From Flavobacteriaceae bacterium (GTDB lineage Bacteria; Bacteroidota; Bacteroidia; Flavobacteriales; Flavobacteriaceae): a stretch of 35,958 nucleotides of DNA. The translations under genes were made by a program, and so were the position numbers. The stretch is from NCBI GenBank assembly GCA_022424955.1, contig JAKMGK010000005.1, positions 1 through 35,958 of the forward strand, given 5' to 3'. Position 1 is the first letter of the stretch. Each line of letters starts with the position of its first letter. The notes beneath the pieces were generated by a model. That model worked only from the letters and a program-made list of their open reading frames with translations. It was not told the DNA's origin and ran no database searches. Positions 1 to 8,758 of the stretch are shown here, in pieces.

Positions 1-2228
1 CCTTCTTTAAACCACTCAATCTGTTGTGCATTATAGGTATGATTCGCCATAATAGTATCCTTAGAGCCATCGGCGCGAACCACTTCAACAGTGATTTGCT
101 TTCCAGGTGCAAAGTCTTTTAAATCAACGAAGTTAAAGGTATCGTCTTCTTGAATAAGGTCATACTCTGCCTCATTCGCAAAGGTGATTCCTAGCATTCC
201 TTGCTTCTTAAGATTTGTTTCGTGAATACGCGCAAAGGATTTTACTATTACTACCTTAACGCCTAAAAAACGAGGTTCCATAGCAGCATGCTCACGAGAA
301 GATCCTTCGCCATAGTTGTGATCTCCCACAACAACTGTTTCAATACCAGCCGCTTTGTATTCGCGTTGTACATCTGGCACGCCACCATACTCCCCTGTCA
401 TTTGATTTTTGACAAAATTCGTTTTTTGGTTAAATGCATTGACTGCACCAATCAAACAGTTGTTAGAAATATTGTCTAAATGCCCACGGAAACGCAACCA
501 TGGACCTGCCATTGAGATATGGTCTGTGGTACACTTGCCGTGTGCTTTGATTAATAATTTAGCTCCAGTAAGATTACCTCCGTCCCATGGTTTAAATGGG
601 GTTAATAGCTGTAATCGTTCTGAAGTTTCACTTACCACTACATTGACTCCGGATCCATCTTCAACAGGAGCAAGATAACCGTTGTCTTCTACATCAAAAC
701 CTCTGGGGGGTAATTCCATCCCGGTAGGGGGATCTAAACTTACTTCTTCTCCGTTTTGATTGATCAACTTATCTGTTAAAGGGTTGAAATCTAAACGACC
801 TGCAATGGCAACTGCAGCAACCATTTCTGGAGAAGCGACAAAGGCATGTGTATTAGGGTTTCCGTCTGCACGTTTAGAGAAGTTTCTGTTAAACGAGTGT
901 ACAATTGAATTTTTCTCTTGCTTATCTGCTCCTTCACGTGCCCATTGACCAATACAGGGTCCACAAGCATTGGTAAATATTTTAGCATTTAAGTCTTCAA
1001 AAACGGATAATAGACCGTCTCTTTCTGCTGTATATCGCACCTGCTCTGAACCAGGGTTGATTCCAAATTCTGCTTTAGTGACTAGCCCTTTATCAACAGC
1101 TTGTTTTGCTATAGAAGCAGCACGAGACAAATCTTCATAAGAAGAGTTAGTACAAGAACCTATTAATCCCCATTCCACTTGTAATGGCCAGTCGTTTTGT
1201 TTAGCTACTTGAGACATCTCTGCAATAGGGGTAGCTAAATCTGGTGTAAAAGGACCGTTTAAGTGAGGACTTAAAGTACTTAAATCAATTTCGATCACTT
1301 GATCAAAATACTGTTCTGGATCAGCATAAACTTCTGCATCAGCCGTTAAGTGCTCTTTTACAGCATTGGCTGCATCGGCAACATCGTCACGACCAGTAGA
1401 ACGCAAATAACGCTCCATAGACTTGTCATACCCAAAGGTAGAAGTGGTTGCTCCCACTTCTGCCCCCATATTACAAATGGTACCTTTTCCAGTGCAAGAC
1501 ATTGCCTCGGCACCTTCACCAAAATATTCTATAATTGCGCCAGTACCTCCTTTTACTGTAAGGATACCCGCTACTTTTAAAATAACATCTTTTGGAGCGG
1601 TCCAACCGTTTAATTTTCCAGTTAGTTTTACCCCAATTAGTTTTGGGAATTTTAATTCCCATGGCATATCTGCCATTACATCTACCGCATCTGCACCCCC
1701 TACACCAATGGCCAACATTCCGAGTCCACCTGCATTAACAGTATGCGAGTCAGTTCCAATCATCATTCCTCCAGGGAAAGCATAATTTTCCAACACCACT
1801 TGGTGGATAATTCCTGCGCCAGGTTTCCAAAAACCAATGCCGTATTTATTCGAAACAGATTCTAAGAAATCAAAAACCTCAGCAGAGGTAGAATTAGCTG
1901 ATTTTAAATCTACTTCAGCACCAGATTTAGCTTGAATTAAGTGATCACAGTGAACCGTAGTAGGGACAGCAACCTTTTGTTTCCCAGCTTGCATAAATTG
2001 TAACAAAGCCATTTGTGCCGTGGCATCCTGGCAAGCAATTCTGTCTGGTGCAAAATCAACATAGTCTGCTCCTCTTGAATAAGGACGATCAGATTTTACA
2101 TCCCACAAGTGAGAATACAAAATCTTTTCAGACGCAGTTAAAGGTTTTCCGGTTAATTTTCTTGCTTCAGTGACACGATCTTCTAATCGTGCATAGACAG
2201 CTTTGATCATTTCAATATCAAATGCCAT
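1..2228 (-). CDS. acn: Aconitate hydratase, mitochondrial-type (3' partial)
   Basis: Isomerises citrate to isocitrate in the TCA cycle, in the cytoplasm, using a [4Fe-4S] cluster. The frame is open from the ATG at 2228 to the window edge, about 742 codons, so only the last dozen or so residues of a roughly 755-residue enzyme are missing. The three cluster cysteines are visible: C359 in GSCTNS and C422/C425 in NACGPCIG. Their spacing (63 and 66 residues) equals that of mitochondrial aconitase (385/448/451), which places it in that clade rather than AcnA or AcnB. The swivel-domain motif [13 protein letters not shown] is also present. A TAATTTTG box lies about 30 bases upstream of the start. It appears monocistronic and is divergent from the small ORF at 2475. 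Confidence 0.97.
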   Translation of the reverse strand, partial: MAFDIEMIKAVYARLEDRVTEARKLTGKPLTASEKILYSHLWDVKSDRPYSRGADYVDFAPDRIACQDATAQMALLQFMQAGKQKVAVPTTVHCDHLIQAKSGAEVDLKSANSTSAEVFDFLESVSNKYGIGFWKPGAGIIHQVVLENYAFPGGMMIGTDSHTVNAGGLGMLAIGVGGADAVDVMADMPWELKFPKLIGVKLTGKLNGWTAPKDVILKVAGILTVKGGTGAIIEYFGEGAEAMSCTGKGTICNMGAEVGATTSTFGYDKSMERYLRSTGRDDVADAANAVKEHLTADAEVYADPEQYFDQVIEIDLSTLSPHLNGPFTPDLATPIAEMSQVAKQNDWPLQVEWGLIGSCTNSSYEDLSRAASIAKQAVDKGLVTKAEFGINPGSEQVRYTAERDGLLSVFEDLNAKIFTNACGPCIGQWAREGADKQEKNSIVHSFNRNFSKRADGNPNTHAFVASPEMVAAVAIAGRLDFNPLTDKLINQNGEEVSLDPPTGMELPPRGFDVEDNGYLAPVEDGSGVNVVVSETSERLQLLTPFKPWDGGNLTGAKLLIKAHGKCTTDHISMAGPWLRFRGHLDNISNNCLIGAVNAFNQKTNFVKNQMTGEYGGVPDVQREYKAAGIETVVVGDHNYGEGSSREHAAMEPRFLGVKVVIVKSFARIHETNLKKQGMLGITFANEAEYDLIQEDDTFNFVDLKDFAPGKQITVEVVRADGSKDTIMANHTYNAQQIEWFKE

Positions 2229-2258
2229 AATCCTATTAATTTAATTTGGATAAAATTA

Positions 2259-2266
2259 CAAAATTA
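2259..2266 (-). promoter_or_regulatory. Putative -7 promoter box for aconitase
   Basis: Read on the minus strand this is TAATTTTG, a full match to the Bacteroidota TAnnTTTG element, 30 bases upstream of the aconitase ATG. I see no convincing TTG -33 element at the usual spacing, so it is tentative. Confidence 0.35.
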
Positions 2267-2444
2267 AGCGTTTAGAATTCTTCTGTATGATAGATTTAAT
2301 TGATGCTTTAAAAAATGCTACAAATCCCACAAAATATGTTTAAAATCATGGCAAATATTGGTGCAGATTTATGGATTATACATTTTATTTTCTTTTAAGC
2401 AAAAATAGACTGTTTCCTTTTTTGAAGATTTCTTAGAAATAAAG

Positions 2445-2452
2445 TACCTTTT
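2445..2452 (+). promoter_or_regulatory. Possible -7 box for the small two-TM ORF
   Basis: TACCTTTT matches TAnnTTTG at seven of eight positions. A TTG lies 20 bases upstream, at 2422-2424, as a possible -33 element. The GTG start at 2475 is 22 bases downstream. The rest of the 2229-2474 gap is AT-rich and I see no gene in it. Confidence 0.3.
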
Positions 2453-2474
2453 ACTAATCAAAATAAAAAATCTC

Positions 2475-2678
2475 GTGGGTAGACTATTTCAAAAATACAA
2501 AGGTCTTGTCTTAGCACTTTTTCTGGGCCTCTTTATCAGCTTTATAGACGGTTATGTACTTAGCGGTCAATTTAAAGGCGTAGAGGAATACAAACATTTT
2601 ATTTATATCGGTGCGCTATTAATAGGCCTTGGCGTTGTTTTAAGCATTTTACTCAAGGAAGGTCCAGCCGAGGAATAA
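2475..2678 (+). CDS. Small two-TM hypothetical protein
   Basis: A 67-residue protein starting at GTG. It has two hydrophobic stretches, roughly residues 9-28 and 42-61, separated by a short polar loop, and ends in an acidic tail. This is the layout of a small inner-membrane protein. I do not recognise the family. It is probably real: its end lies 22 bases before a co-oriented flavin reductase-like gene and no other frame competes. The next gene has its own TATCTTTG box, so co-transcription is not certain. The GTG start is weakly supported because no ribosome-binding site is visible, as is normal in this phylum. Confidence 0.55.
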   Translation: MGRLFQKYKGLVLALFLGLFISFIDGYVLSGQFKGVEEYKHFIYIGALLIGLGVVLSILLKEGPAEE

Positions 2679-2682
2679 GCCT

Positions 2683-2690
2683 TATCTTTG
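2683..2690 (+). promoter_or_regulatory. -7 promoter box (TATCTTTG)
   Basis: An exact TAnnTTTG match, ten bases upstream of the ATG at 2701. This predicts a very short 5' leader. No clear -33 TTG is present at 17-20 bases. Confidence 0.5.
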
Positions 2691-2700
2691 CCCAAAAAAG

Positions 2701-3318
2701 ATGCAGCATTTTTCAAAAGAAAACATTGATGCTTTAGCCAGACGCTATAAGAACAATTTAATCAATAGTATTTCTGGTTATAAATCGGCTAATTTAATTG
2801 GCACTAAGAATAAGGCGGGAAATACCAATCTAGCGGTTTTTAACTCTGTAGTTCATTTAGGGAGTAATCCAGCACTTTTAGGTTTTATTTTGCGGCCTAC
2901 AACGGTCCCTAGACACAGCTACCAAAACATGAAAGAAACAGGGGTTTTTACCATCAATCACATTAGTAAAGACCAAATAGAAGACGCCCATCACAGCTCG
3001 GCAAAGTATGCTGAAGATATTTCTGAATTCGATCAAACTAATCTTGAGGCAGAATACAAGGCAAACTGCCTTGCCCCATTTGTCAAAGGAGCTCCAGTAC
3101 AAATTGCTTGTCGCTATGTCAACGATTACCTTATCAAGGAAAACGACACGCTTTTAGTGGTAGGTGCCATAGAACATTTATTTGTTCAAGAAGAAATGCT
3201 GCTCGAAGATGGCTATGTTCAATTAGACAAAGGAGAAGTTGTAACGGTCAATGGTATAGATGGCTATGCCTTACCCCAACTACTCGCGCGTTTTCCTTAT
3301 GCCCGACCAAAAGAATAG
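2701..3318 (+). CDS. Flavin reductase-like, FMN-binding split-barrel protein
   Basis: A 205-residue cytoplasmic protein of the flavin reductase/flavoredoxin type (DIM6/NTAB group). The N-terminal half carries the split-barrel pattern: LIGTKN at about 33-38, then NLAVFNSVVHLGSNPALLGF, followed by RP and an HSYQNMKETG segment that fits flavin phosphate binding, and FTINHIS. Family members bind FMN and act as NAD(P)H:flavin oxidoreductases or flavoproteins. The physiological substrate cannot be told from sequence. The following O-methyltransferase starts two bases after the stop codon, so the two are almost certainly co-transcribed. A TATCTTTG promoter box lies just upstream. Confidence 0.85.
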   Translation: MQHFSKENIDALARRYKNNLINSISGYKSANLIGTKNKAGNTNLAVFNSVVHLGSNPALLGFILRPTTVPRHSYQNMKETGVFTINHISKDQIEDAHHSSAKYAEDISEFDQTNLEAEYKANCLAPFVKGAPVQIACRYVNDYLIKENDTLLVVGAIEHLFVQEEMLLEDGYVQLDKGEVVTVNGIDGYALPQLLARFPYARPKE

Positions 3319-3320
3319 TC

Positions 3321-3962
3321 ATGGAATTTATTTCAAACACACTTTATGATTATGTTGTGGCCCACTCACAAGAAGAGCCACCATTACTGGCCGATCTTTC
3401 TAGGCAAACGCATCTAAAAGTCCTGCAACCCCGCATGCTTAGCGGACCTTTACAAGGAAGGTTTTTAAGTGTTTTAGCGAAACTACTCCAACCCAAAAGA
3501 ATATTAGAAGTGGGGACATTTACAGGTTATGCCACCCTTTGTTTGGCCGAGGGTCTTGCTAAAGATGGACAGATTGACACCCTTGATAAAAACGAAGAGC
3601 TTGTCGATTTTCAACGCTCCTTTTTTGATCGTTCCCCCTGGGGAAAGCAAATCCACCAACATTGTGGAGATGCGATAGAAATTATCCCAACGCTTGAAGG
3701 ACAATACGATCTAGTTTTCTTAGACGCAGATAAAAAAAATTACCTCAATTATTTGGAGCTGTTACTCCCCAAAATAAAAAAAGGCGGATTATTATTGTCT
3801 GACAATGTGTTGTGGAGTGGGAAAGTCTTTGAAGAAACACAAAAAAATGATCGAGACACCGCTGTTTTAAAAGAATACAATCAAAAGTTAGCTAAACATC
3901 TCCAGTTGGAGACTGTTTTACTCCCCTTAAGGGATGGACTTACTTTAAGTCGAAAAAATTAA
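3321..3962 (+). CDS. SAM-dependent O-methyltransferase (family 3)
   Basis: A 213-residue class I methyltransferase of the catechol/caffeoyl-CoA O-methyltransferase type. It has the SAM motif EVGTFTGYATLCLA at about 63-76, the acidic end of strand beta2 (DTLDKN, 87-91) and the metal-ligand pattern D135-A-D137-K138-K with D161-N162 (LSDNVLWSG), as in Mg-dependent enzymes. I use the ATG at 3321, directly after the flavin reductase stop. The open frame extends further upstream, but only as a shadow of that gene. The acceptor substrate is unknown. The gene converges on tatA, and the two stop codons share the TTAA at 3959-3962. Confidence 0.88.
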   Translation: MEFISNTLYDYVVAHSQEEPPLLADLSRQTHLKVLQPRMLSGPLQGRFLSVLAKLLQPKRILEVGTFTGYATLCLAEGLAKDGQIDTLDKNEELVDFQRSFFDRSPWGKQIHQHCGDAIEIIPTLEGQYDLVFLDADKKNYLNYLELLLPKIKKGGLLLSDNVLWSGKVFEETQKNDRDTAVLKEYNQKLAKHLQLETVLLPLRDGLTLSRKN

Positions 3963-4231
3963 CCTTTACGTTTAATTGAGGTAGTCAATTGATCAAAACC
4001 CTCTTTTACCTGATCAATTTCTTTTTTGAGGTCTGTCCCAATTTCTTTAGTGGGGTCAATTTCTGCCGATTTTTGAATCTCAGATTTAATTTCGTTTGTC
4101 GCTTGTTTTACCTGGGTCATCCCTTTGGCCAAACCTCTAGCAATAGATGGTATTTTGTCGGCTCCAAAAACAAGGAGGACAATAAAAAAGATAAAGACGA
4201 TCTCTGCACCACTAATGAATAACATGGACAT
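3959..4231 (-). CDS. tatA: Sec-independent translocase subunit TatA/TatE-like
   Basis: A roughly 90-residue protein with the TatA/Hcf106 layout. A short periplasmic N-terminus precedes one TM helix (SGAEIVFIFFIVLLVFGADK, about residues 6-25). Next come the hinge (ADKIPSIARGLAKG), an amphipathic helix and a charged K/E-rich tail. It would form the pore component of the twin-arginine translocase in the inner membrane. The open frame extends to 4339, but those extra residues are implausible and overlap the terminator of the upstream gene. I chose the ATG at 4231; the ATG at 4225 is equally possible. A TATCTTTG promoter box at 4241-4248 and a terminator just beyond it suggest an independent transcription unit with a very short leader. 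Confidence 0.88.
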   Translation of the reverse strand: MSMLFISGAEIVFIFFIVLLVFGADKIPSIARGLAKGMTQVKQATNEIKSEIQKSAEIDPTKEIGTDLKKEIDQVKEGFDQLTTSIKRKG

Positions 4232-4240
4232 TGTTTTTGT

Positions 4241-4248
4241 CAAAGATA
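4241..4248 (-). promoter_or_regulatory. -7 promoter box (TATCTTTG) for tatA
   Basis: CAAAGATA on the + strand reads TATCTTTG on the minus strand, a full TAnnTTTG match. It lies nine bases upstream of the ATG at 4231 and immediately after a terminator for the upstream M1 gene. Confidence 0.5.
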
Positions 4249-4252
4249 AACC

Positions 4253-4286
4253 AAAAAAAAACAGTGAAAAAATATCACTGCTTTTT
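4253..4286 (-). terminator. Intrinsic terminator after the M1 peptidase operon
   Basis: On the minus strand a six-base-pair stem CAGTGA/TCACTG (4275-4280 with 4262-4267) has a seven-base loop, is preceded by an A-run and is followed by nine T residues (4261-4253). It sits 22 bases after the stop codon of the M1 peptidase. Confidence 0.75.
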
Positions 4287-4307
4287 AGTTCATCACAACA
4301 ATAAATT

Positions 4308-6545
4308 TTAGCCTTTAACTTTGCTTTTAAACTGATCAAAATCAGAGTCAGCCTCTTTTTTAGGCCATGCGTTGTTATTTAAATTAACATCTGCAGTAGC
4401 AGCATCTGGATCGATCGTTACGCTAATTAACTCTTTATTTGAAGTAAGTAGTTTACGAACAGATGCATCGTTTTTACGCCATACTTGAACTGGGTAGGTG
4501 ACGCGTTTTGTTGAGCCATCTGCATAAGTGTACTCTGCGATAATGGGCATAACAATTCCGCCAGGTTTTTCAAATTCGATTTCATAAAAATATTTGGGAA
4601 GCGTTTTTCCTTCCTCAAGATTTTCTGCTAAAACAGTAGAGTGGTCTTTAAATTCGCCTTTGGCCAAAGAAGGGTCAAATTCTTCGCTATCGTCTGCCAC
4701 CATAAAGATAGAAGGACTTAAATCGTCTGCCGTCATCCCATAGTTCGCTAACATATCTGTTACCCCTTTACTTGGGGTAGGTGAAACAAAATAACGCTTT
4801 ACTTCTTTTACACCTATATCCACCACATCTGTAGAATAGAACCATCCTCTCCAGAACCAATCTAGATCAACCGCAGAGGCATCTTCCATTGTACGGAAAA
4901 AATCTTCAGGAGTAGGGTGCTTAAACATCCAGCGCTGGGAATAGGTCTTAAAGGCAAAGTCAAACAATTCTTTGCCCATAATAGTCTCACGAAGAATATT
5001 GAGTGCTGTTGCTGGTTTTCCATAAGCATTAGGCCCTAGCTGGAAAACATTTTCTGGGTTAGACATAATTGGGCTAATAAAGTCTTGATCCCCAGACATA
5101 TATCGAACAATTTTTGAGGGTGCACCTCTTCTAGAAGGATAATTCTCTTGGAATTCTTGCTCGGTTAAATACTGCATAAAGGTGTCTAGACCTTCATCCA
5201 TCCATCCCCACTGACGCTCGTCTGAGTTAACAATCATTGGGAAGTAGTTGTGCCCTACCTCGTGAATAATCACACTAATCATTCCGTATTTTGTACGGTC
5301 TGAATAAGTCCCATCTTCGTTAGGGCGACCATAGTTCCAGCAAATCATAGGGTATTCCATTCCTTGATTCTTGGCATGAACAGAAACAGCCTTGGGGTAA
5401 GGATAATCAAAGGTGTACTTAGAATACACTTCTAAAGTATGTGCAACCACACGGGTAGAATATTCTTCCCATAATGGGTTTCCTTCTTTAGGATATAGAG
5501 AAGAAGCAATTTTATTTTCTCCTCCAATATTAACCACCATCATATCCCAGATAAATCTTCTTGAAGTGGCAAAACCAAAGTCACGTACGTTTTCTGCAAC
5601 AAAACGCCATGTTTTCTTCTTGGTCGCTTTTACTTTTTCTTTTTCAATTACCTCATCCTGGGTAACGATCATTACTGGGTCATCAAAAGTTTCTAGGGCT
5701 TTTTTATAGCGCTGGTACTCTGTTCTTGACAATACCTCTTTAGGGTTTTGAAGTGTCCCAGTAGCTTCCATAATGTGATCTTCTGGCACGGTGATATTTA
5801 CTTCATAGTTCCCAAAGTTTAAGGCGAATTCTCCATTCCCCCAAAACTGATAGTTTTGCCAACCCTCTACATCATTATAAACAGCTAAACGAGGAAAAAA
5901 CTGTGCAATTACATAGGCACGGTTATCGTCTTCGGGAAAATATTCATAACCAGATCGGTCACGATCGGGCACGTGATTGTTAATTTTATACCACCATTTA
6001 ATCGAGAAGGTGTATTGTGCACCACTTGCTAAGGGTGTGGGTAAATCAACGCGCATCATCGTTTGATTAATGGTATGACGCAGTGGACGACCATTGGAAT
6101 CTTTAACTGCTTCTATATTGAAACCGCCTACAAATTTCTCAGAAGTAAATTCATCAACAAATGATTCTACTCTTCTAAAACTAGGTGCACCAGAAGGATT
6201 TTTTGCTCCCTCCATATCGTTTTCATTGCGAATATTTTGATCAAGCTGCACCCATAAATAAGGTAAGGCATCTGGTGAATTATTGGTGTAAGTGATGGTT
6301 TCGTTTCCATACAACTTAGTGTTTTCATCATCTAACTCGATATTCATCTTGTAATCTACCTGTTGCTGATAGTAATCTACCCCAGGGGCACCAGAAGCTG
6401 TTCTAAAGCGATTAGGCGTAGCAAATTCTTCGTACAACTGCTTGAATTTATTGTTGTTTTTATGCCCTTGAATCTCGGTAGAGTCTTGTGAAAGAACCAC
6501 AGTTGAAAATAGCATAAAGATTGAGGCAAATAGGTACTTTTTCAT
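4308..6545 (-). CDS. M1 family zinc metallopeptidase, exported
   Basis: A 745-residue gluzincin aminopeptidase-like protein. The first 20 residues form a signal peptide (hydrophobic core, cleavage near LSQ/D), so it acts in the periplasm or outside the cell. The zinc site is clear: HEVGH at 428-432 followed by E451 (HExxH-x18-E, in WMDEG). The family's GAMEN exopeptidase motif appears as QGMEYP just before residue 400. An N-terminal beta-saddle region and a C-terminal beta-rich part complete the chain. It is the last gene of an operon with DUF6702 and two CarboxypepD-reg-like proteins and is followed by an intrinsic terminator. The exact substrate is unknown, though uptake or processing of extracellular peptides is likely. 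Confidence 0.93.
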   Translation of the reverse strand: MKKYLFASIFMLFSTVVLSQDSTEIQGHKNNNKFKQLYEEFATPNRFRTASGAPGVDYYQQQVDYKMNIELDDENTKLYGNETITYTNNSPDALPYLWVQLDQNIRNENDMEGAKNPSGAPSFRRVESFVDEFTSEKFVGGFNIEAVKDSNGRPLRHTINQTMMRVDLPTPLASGAQYTFSIKWWYKINNHVPDRDRSGYEYFPEDDNRAYVIAQFFPRLAVYNDVEGWQNYQFWGNGEFALNFGNYEVNITVPEDHIMEATGTLQNPKEVLSRTEYQRYKKALETFDDPVMIVTQDEVIEKEKVKATKKKTWRFVAENVRDFGFATSRRFIWDMMVVNIGGENKIASSLYPKEGNPLWEEYSTRVVAHTLEVYSKYTFDYPYPKAVSVHAKNQGMEYPMICWNYGRPNEDGTYSDRTKYGMISVIIHEVGHNYFPMIVNSDERQWGWMDEGLDTFMQYLTEQEFQENYPSRRGAPSKIVRYMSGDQDFISPIMSNPENVFQLGPNAYGKPATALNILRETIMGKELFDFAFKTYSQRWMFKHPTPEDFFRTMEDASAVDLDWFWRGWFYSTDVVDIGVKEVKRYFVSPTPSKGVTDMLANYGMTADDLSPSIFMVADDSEEFDPSLAKGEFKDHSTVLAENLEEGKTLPKYFYEIEFEKPGGIVMPIIAEYTYADGSTKRVTYPVQVWRKNDASVRKLLTSNKELISVTIDPDAATADVNLNNNAWPKKEADSDFDQFKSKVKG

Positions 6546-6589
6546 TTTCTCAAAAATTAAAATTGGATTTAAATATACTTTAATTTTAC

Positions 6590-7093
6590 TTATTGAAGTG
6601 TAAAATCAAAAGTGGTTTTTTTATGGGTCAAAAGAAGACTTTTCTTTCGGCCAGGCAAACTTAAATGAATTATATTTTGTTGCCCTGAAAGAAAGTCAGT
6701 TAAGAAAGTAGCCTTTACTTCAAAACGTTTTAATTTGTTAGAAGACAAAATAATTTCAGCATAAATAATAAGCAGGTCGTCTTGATATTCTCTGCCTAAA
6801 TAATCCAATTTATATTGATTCCCATCTATTGCTATGTCGAGATTGTTTAAATAAAACGCTTTGACAAAAGCATCGATTTCTGCTGGATTAGAATCAGGTA
6901 AAAAAACAATCTTTTGATCTGTTTTTTCTTGCATTAAAGCCTCAATATCATCTAATAAAAAACGACTGGTTATTTGTAATTGTTGTTTTGCAGGAACCCA
7001 TTTAAGTGATGTTGTACTTAGATAATATTCATGAACCACATGAAAGGAAGTGAGCAGAACTAACAGAAACAAGAATACTTTAATTTTTTTCAT
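6590..7093 (-). CDS. DUF6702-like small exported protein
   Basis: A 167-residue protein with an N-terminal signal peptide or anchor (KKIKVFLFLLVLLTS). The conserved start of the mature part, HEYYLSTTSLKW followed by LQITSRFLLDDIEALM, is what I associate with DUF6702 proteins, which in Flavobacteriia sit beside M1 metallopeptidases. I chose the ATG at 7093 because it begins with MKKIK directly before the signal sequence. It overlaps the end of the preceding gene by 14 bases. An in-frame start at 7117 is less likely. The function is unknown. Genetic linkage suggests a periplasmic accessory role to the peptidase downstream. Confidence 0.75.
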   Translation of the reverse strand: MKKIKVFLFLLVLLTSFHVVHEYYLSTTSLKWVPAKQQLQITSRFLLDDIEALMQEKTDQKIVFLPDSNPAEIDAFVKAFYLNNLDIAIDGNQYKLDYLGREYQDDLLIIYAEIILSSNKLKRFEVKATFLTDFLSGQQNIIHLSLPGRKKSLLLTHKKTTFDFTLQ

Positions 7094-7853
7094 ATTGCTT
7101 TGTACTGTATTCTTCAAAGGCGTGAATTACTTGCTCATGCATATCTTTCTTGTAATAATCAATTAGCTGGCTATTTTCTGAACATCCCAGAACAAAATTA
7201 TAAATCTCCTCCTGTTCAAGGCCATAGTTTTCTTCAAAAAAGTAGACTCCATAAAATTTAATGATGCTAAAAACCATTTCAAATTGCGCATCAAGCTTTC
7301 TTCTTTTCTTGAGTTTTTTGTAATAACCCGATAGATGCTTATAAACTGCATCAATATTAATCCCGCCAGAGATAGGCAATAAAAGGGTGGAGAGTATAAG
7401 GCTTTTTCCAGAGACTATTTTTTCTTTTCGCACTCCCTTATAGCCAGGAATCCCAACGTCATCAAAATTAATCTGACCTTTAACATTACTTAAATCACTA
7501 CTAAGACTTCCACTTAAATTGTGGGGTTTTACTACTACTTCATCTAACTCGTTGATAAAGGCCTCTAGATAAACAGTAACTTCATCAAGCGCAAAAATTT
7601 CTGGAGAAATTATCAAGGCTCTTTTTTTGTATTGCACCCCTGAAAAAATCAACTCCTCTCCTATTGCTACCGAGATTTCAAAATTTCCGTCTATATCTGT
7701 TATCTCTGCTAAACCACGATCTGCGTTAATTACATGAATGCCAGCCACAACTAAATTTGGATGAAAAATTCTACCCTTAAGTAACTTGTAGTTCTGTGCA
7801 TTTAGAATTCCACAAAACATAATGAAAAGCGATATAGAAACGCTTTTTGGCAT
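7080..7853 (-). CDS. CarboxypepD-reg-like domain protein (second of pair)
   Basis: A 257-residue exported protein. The signal peptide ends near LNAQ (about residue 20). An Ig-like CarboxypepD-reg domain follows: LLKGRIFHPN, then AEITDIDGNFEISVAIGEELIFS and a VTVYLEAFINELDEVVV strand, the pattern also seen at the N-terminus of SusC/TonB-dependent receptors. The C-terminal 130 residues are helical and charged, with no motif I know. It starts in a TGATG overlap with the upstream paralogue, and its stop lies inside the DUF6702 start region, so the three genes are translationally coupled. Its role is unknown. Confidence 0.8.
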   Translation of the reverse strand: MPKSVSISLFIMFCGILNAQNYKLLKGRIFHPNLVVAGIHVINADRGLAEITDIDGNFEISVAIGEELIFSGVQYKKRALIISPEIFALDEVTVYLEAFINELDEVVVKPHNLSGSLSSDLSNVKGQINFDDVGIPGYKGVRKEKIVSGKSLILSTLLLPISGGINIDAVYKHLSGYYKKLKKRRKLDAQFEMVFSIIKFYGVYFFEENYGLEQEEIYNFVLGCSENSQLIDYYKKDMHEQVIHAFEEYSTKQYEKN

Positions 7854-8581
7854 CAGCGAATTTGCTTTTTATATTGCTCACTTTCTAGGTATAGGAACTC
7901 AATTAGCTGAAACTCTTTGTCTTTTTTCAACAAACGGTCTGAAGGTAGTTTTTTATCCATCAATTCTAAAAATCCAATGACTTCATCTTCTATCAATCCT
8001 AAATCTTTGGTGAAAAATACATTGTCAAAAATAAGGGGCAATACCTTTGAAGGGACTAGGGTTCTTGGCTCAGTTTTATCTCTTCCTTGAACTACCTTGG
8101 CCAACAATTTTGCGATATTGACAATATTTAATCCATTGACTAATTGCCCTTGTCGAAGAATCGTGTTGTCAATTTTTGTCGATTTATCTTGAGTATAATC
8201 TACTTTAGAAAATTCTTCTTTCTTAAGGTCAAGAAACTTTTGTGTGTTTTCTGGTCCTACCACAATTTCGTCTAAAACAGTTATACGCTCGTTAACCTCT
8301 ACCACTAAACGATTCTTTTGAATGATCTCAGGAGTGATGGTCAATGCTTTAATTCTAAATTCTACCGAAGAGAAAATTATCTCATCCCCTGCTTTGGCTA
8401 GAATTTCAAAGGTACCTTCTCCATCTGTAATGGTATTCGTTTGGGCTGTATTATTCACCACATTAGCGGCAATAACGTTAGCATTTCTATATAAAAGCCT
8501 ACCCTTAAGCAATTGTCGCTTTTCTTGCGCAGTAACCAATATAAAACTTAATACAAAAAGGGAAGTTAACCAGTATTTCAT
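7853..8581 (-). CDS. CarboxypepD-reg-like domain protein (first of pair)
   Basis: A 242-residue exported protein and first gene of the M1 peptidase operon. The signal peptide ends near VTAQ (about residue 19). The domain repeats the plan of its neighbour: LLKGRLLYRNANV, DGEGTFEILAKAGDEIIFSS, then ITVLDEIVV, followed by a helical charged C-terminal half. The two genes look like an old tandem duplication that has diverged strongly. The ATG at 8581 is only four bases downstream of TATTTTTA, a near match to the TAnnTTTG box, which suggests a leaderless or almost leaderless mRNA. The function is unknown; it is exported and may act at the cell surface with the M1 peptidase. Confidence 0.8.
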   Translation of the reverse strand: MKYWLTSLFVLSFILVTAQEKRQLLKGRLLYRNANVIAANVVNNTAQTNTITDGEGTFEILAKAGDEIIFSSVEFRIKALTITPEIIQKNRLVVEVNERITVLDEIVVGPENTQKFLDLKKEEFSKVDYTQDKSTKIDNTILRQGQLVNGLNIVNIAKLLAKVVQGRDKTEPRTLVPSKVLPLIFDNVFFTKDLGLIEDEVIGFLELMDKKLPSDRLLKKDKEFQLIEFLYLESEQYKKQIR

Positions 8582-8661
8582 GGGTTAAAAATAACAATAA
8601 TCACCACAAAAATAGAGGGTAAAGACGTTAATTGTTTGATAAATCTAAAGGAGATAAATTG

Positions 8662-8734
8662 AGCGGGAGACCGGGTTCGAACCGGCGACATTCAGCTTGG
8701 AAGGCTGACGCTCTACCAACTGAGCTACTCCCGC
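8662..8734 (-). tRNA. tRNA-Gly (anticodon TCC)
   Basis: A complete 73-base cloverleaf. The acceptor arms are GCGGGAG and CTCCCGC, followed by a U discriminator. The D-arm region has AGCTCAGTTGGTAGAGC and the T arm has GGTTCGAACC. The anticodon stem TCAGC/GCTGA holds the loop CTTCCAA, giving anticodon TCC, which reads GGA glycine codons. The CCA end is not encoded. A TATATTTG promoter box lies seven bases upstream. Confidence 0.97.
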
Positions 8735-8741
8735 ATTAAAA

Positions 8742-8749
8742 CAAATATA
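8742..8749 (-). promoter_or_regulatory. -7 promoter box (TATATTTG) for tRNA-Gly
   Basis: An exact TAnnTTTG match on the minus strand, seven bases before the tRNA 5' end. That is the expected distance to a start site at or just before the mature end. No clear -33 TTG is present. Confidence 0.5.
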
Positions 8750-8758
8750 GTATTTCTA

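Noticed and set aside
288-1785. Several open frames on the + strand opposite aconitase
   Set aside because: They are antisense shadows of a strongly conserved enzyme and encode low-complexity, unrecognisable proteins.
2229-2474. Searched the gap after aconitase for a small RNA or gene
   Set aside because: Only AT-rich sequence and promoter-like boxes; no stable stems with a T-run and no convincing ORF.
3108-3320. N-terminal extension of the O-methyltransferase frame
   Set aside because: It overlaps the flavin reductase in another frame, and the extra residues are Arg/Cys-rich noise; the family start matches the ATG at 3321.
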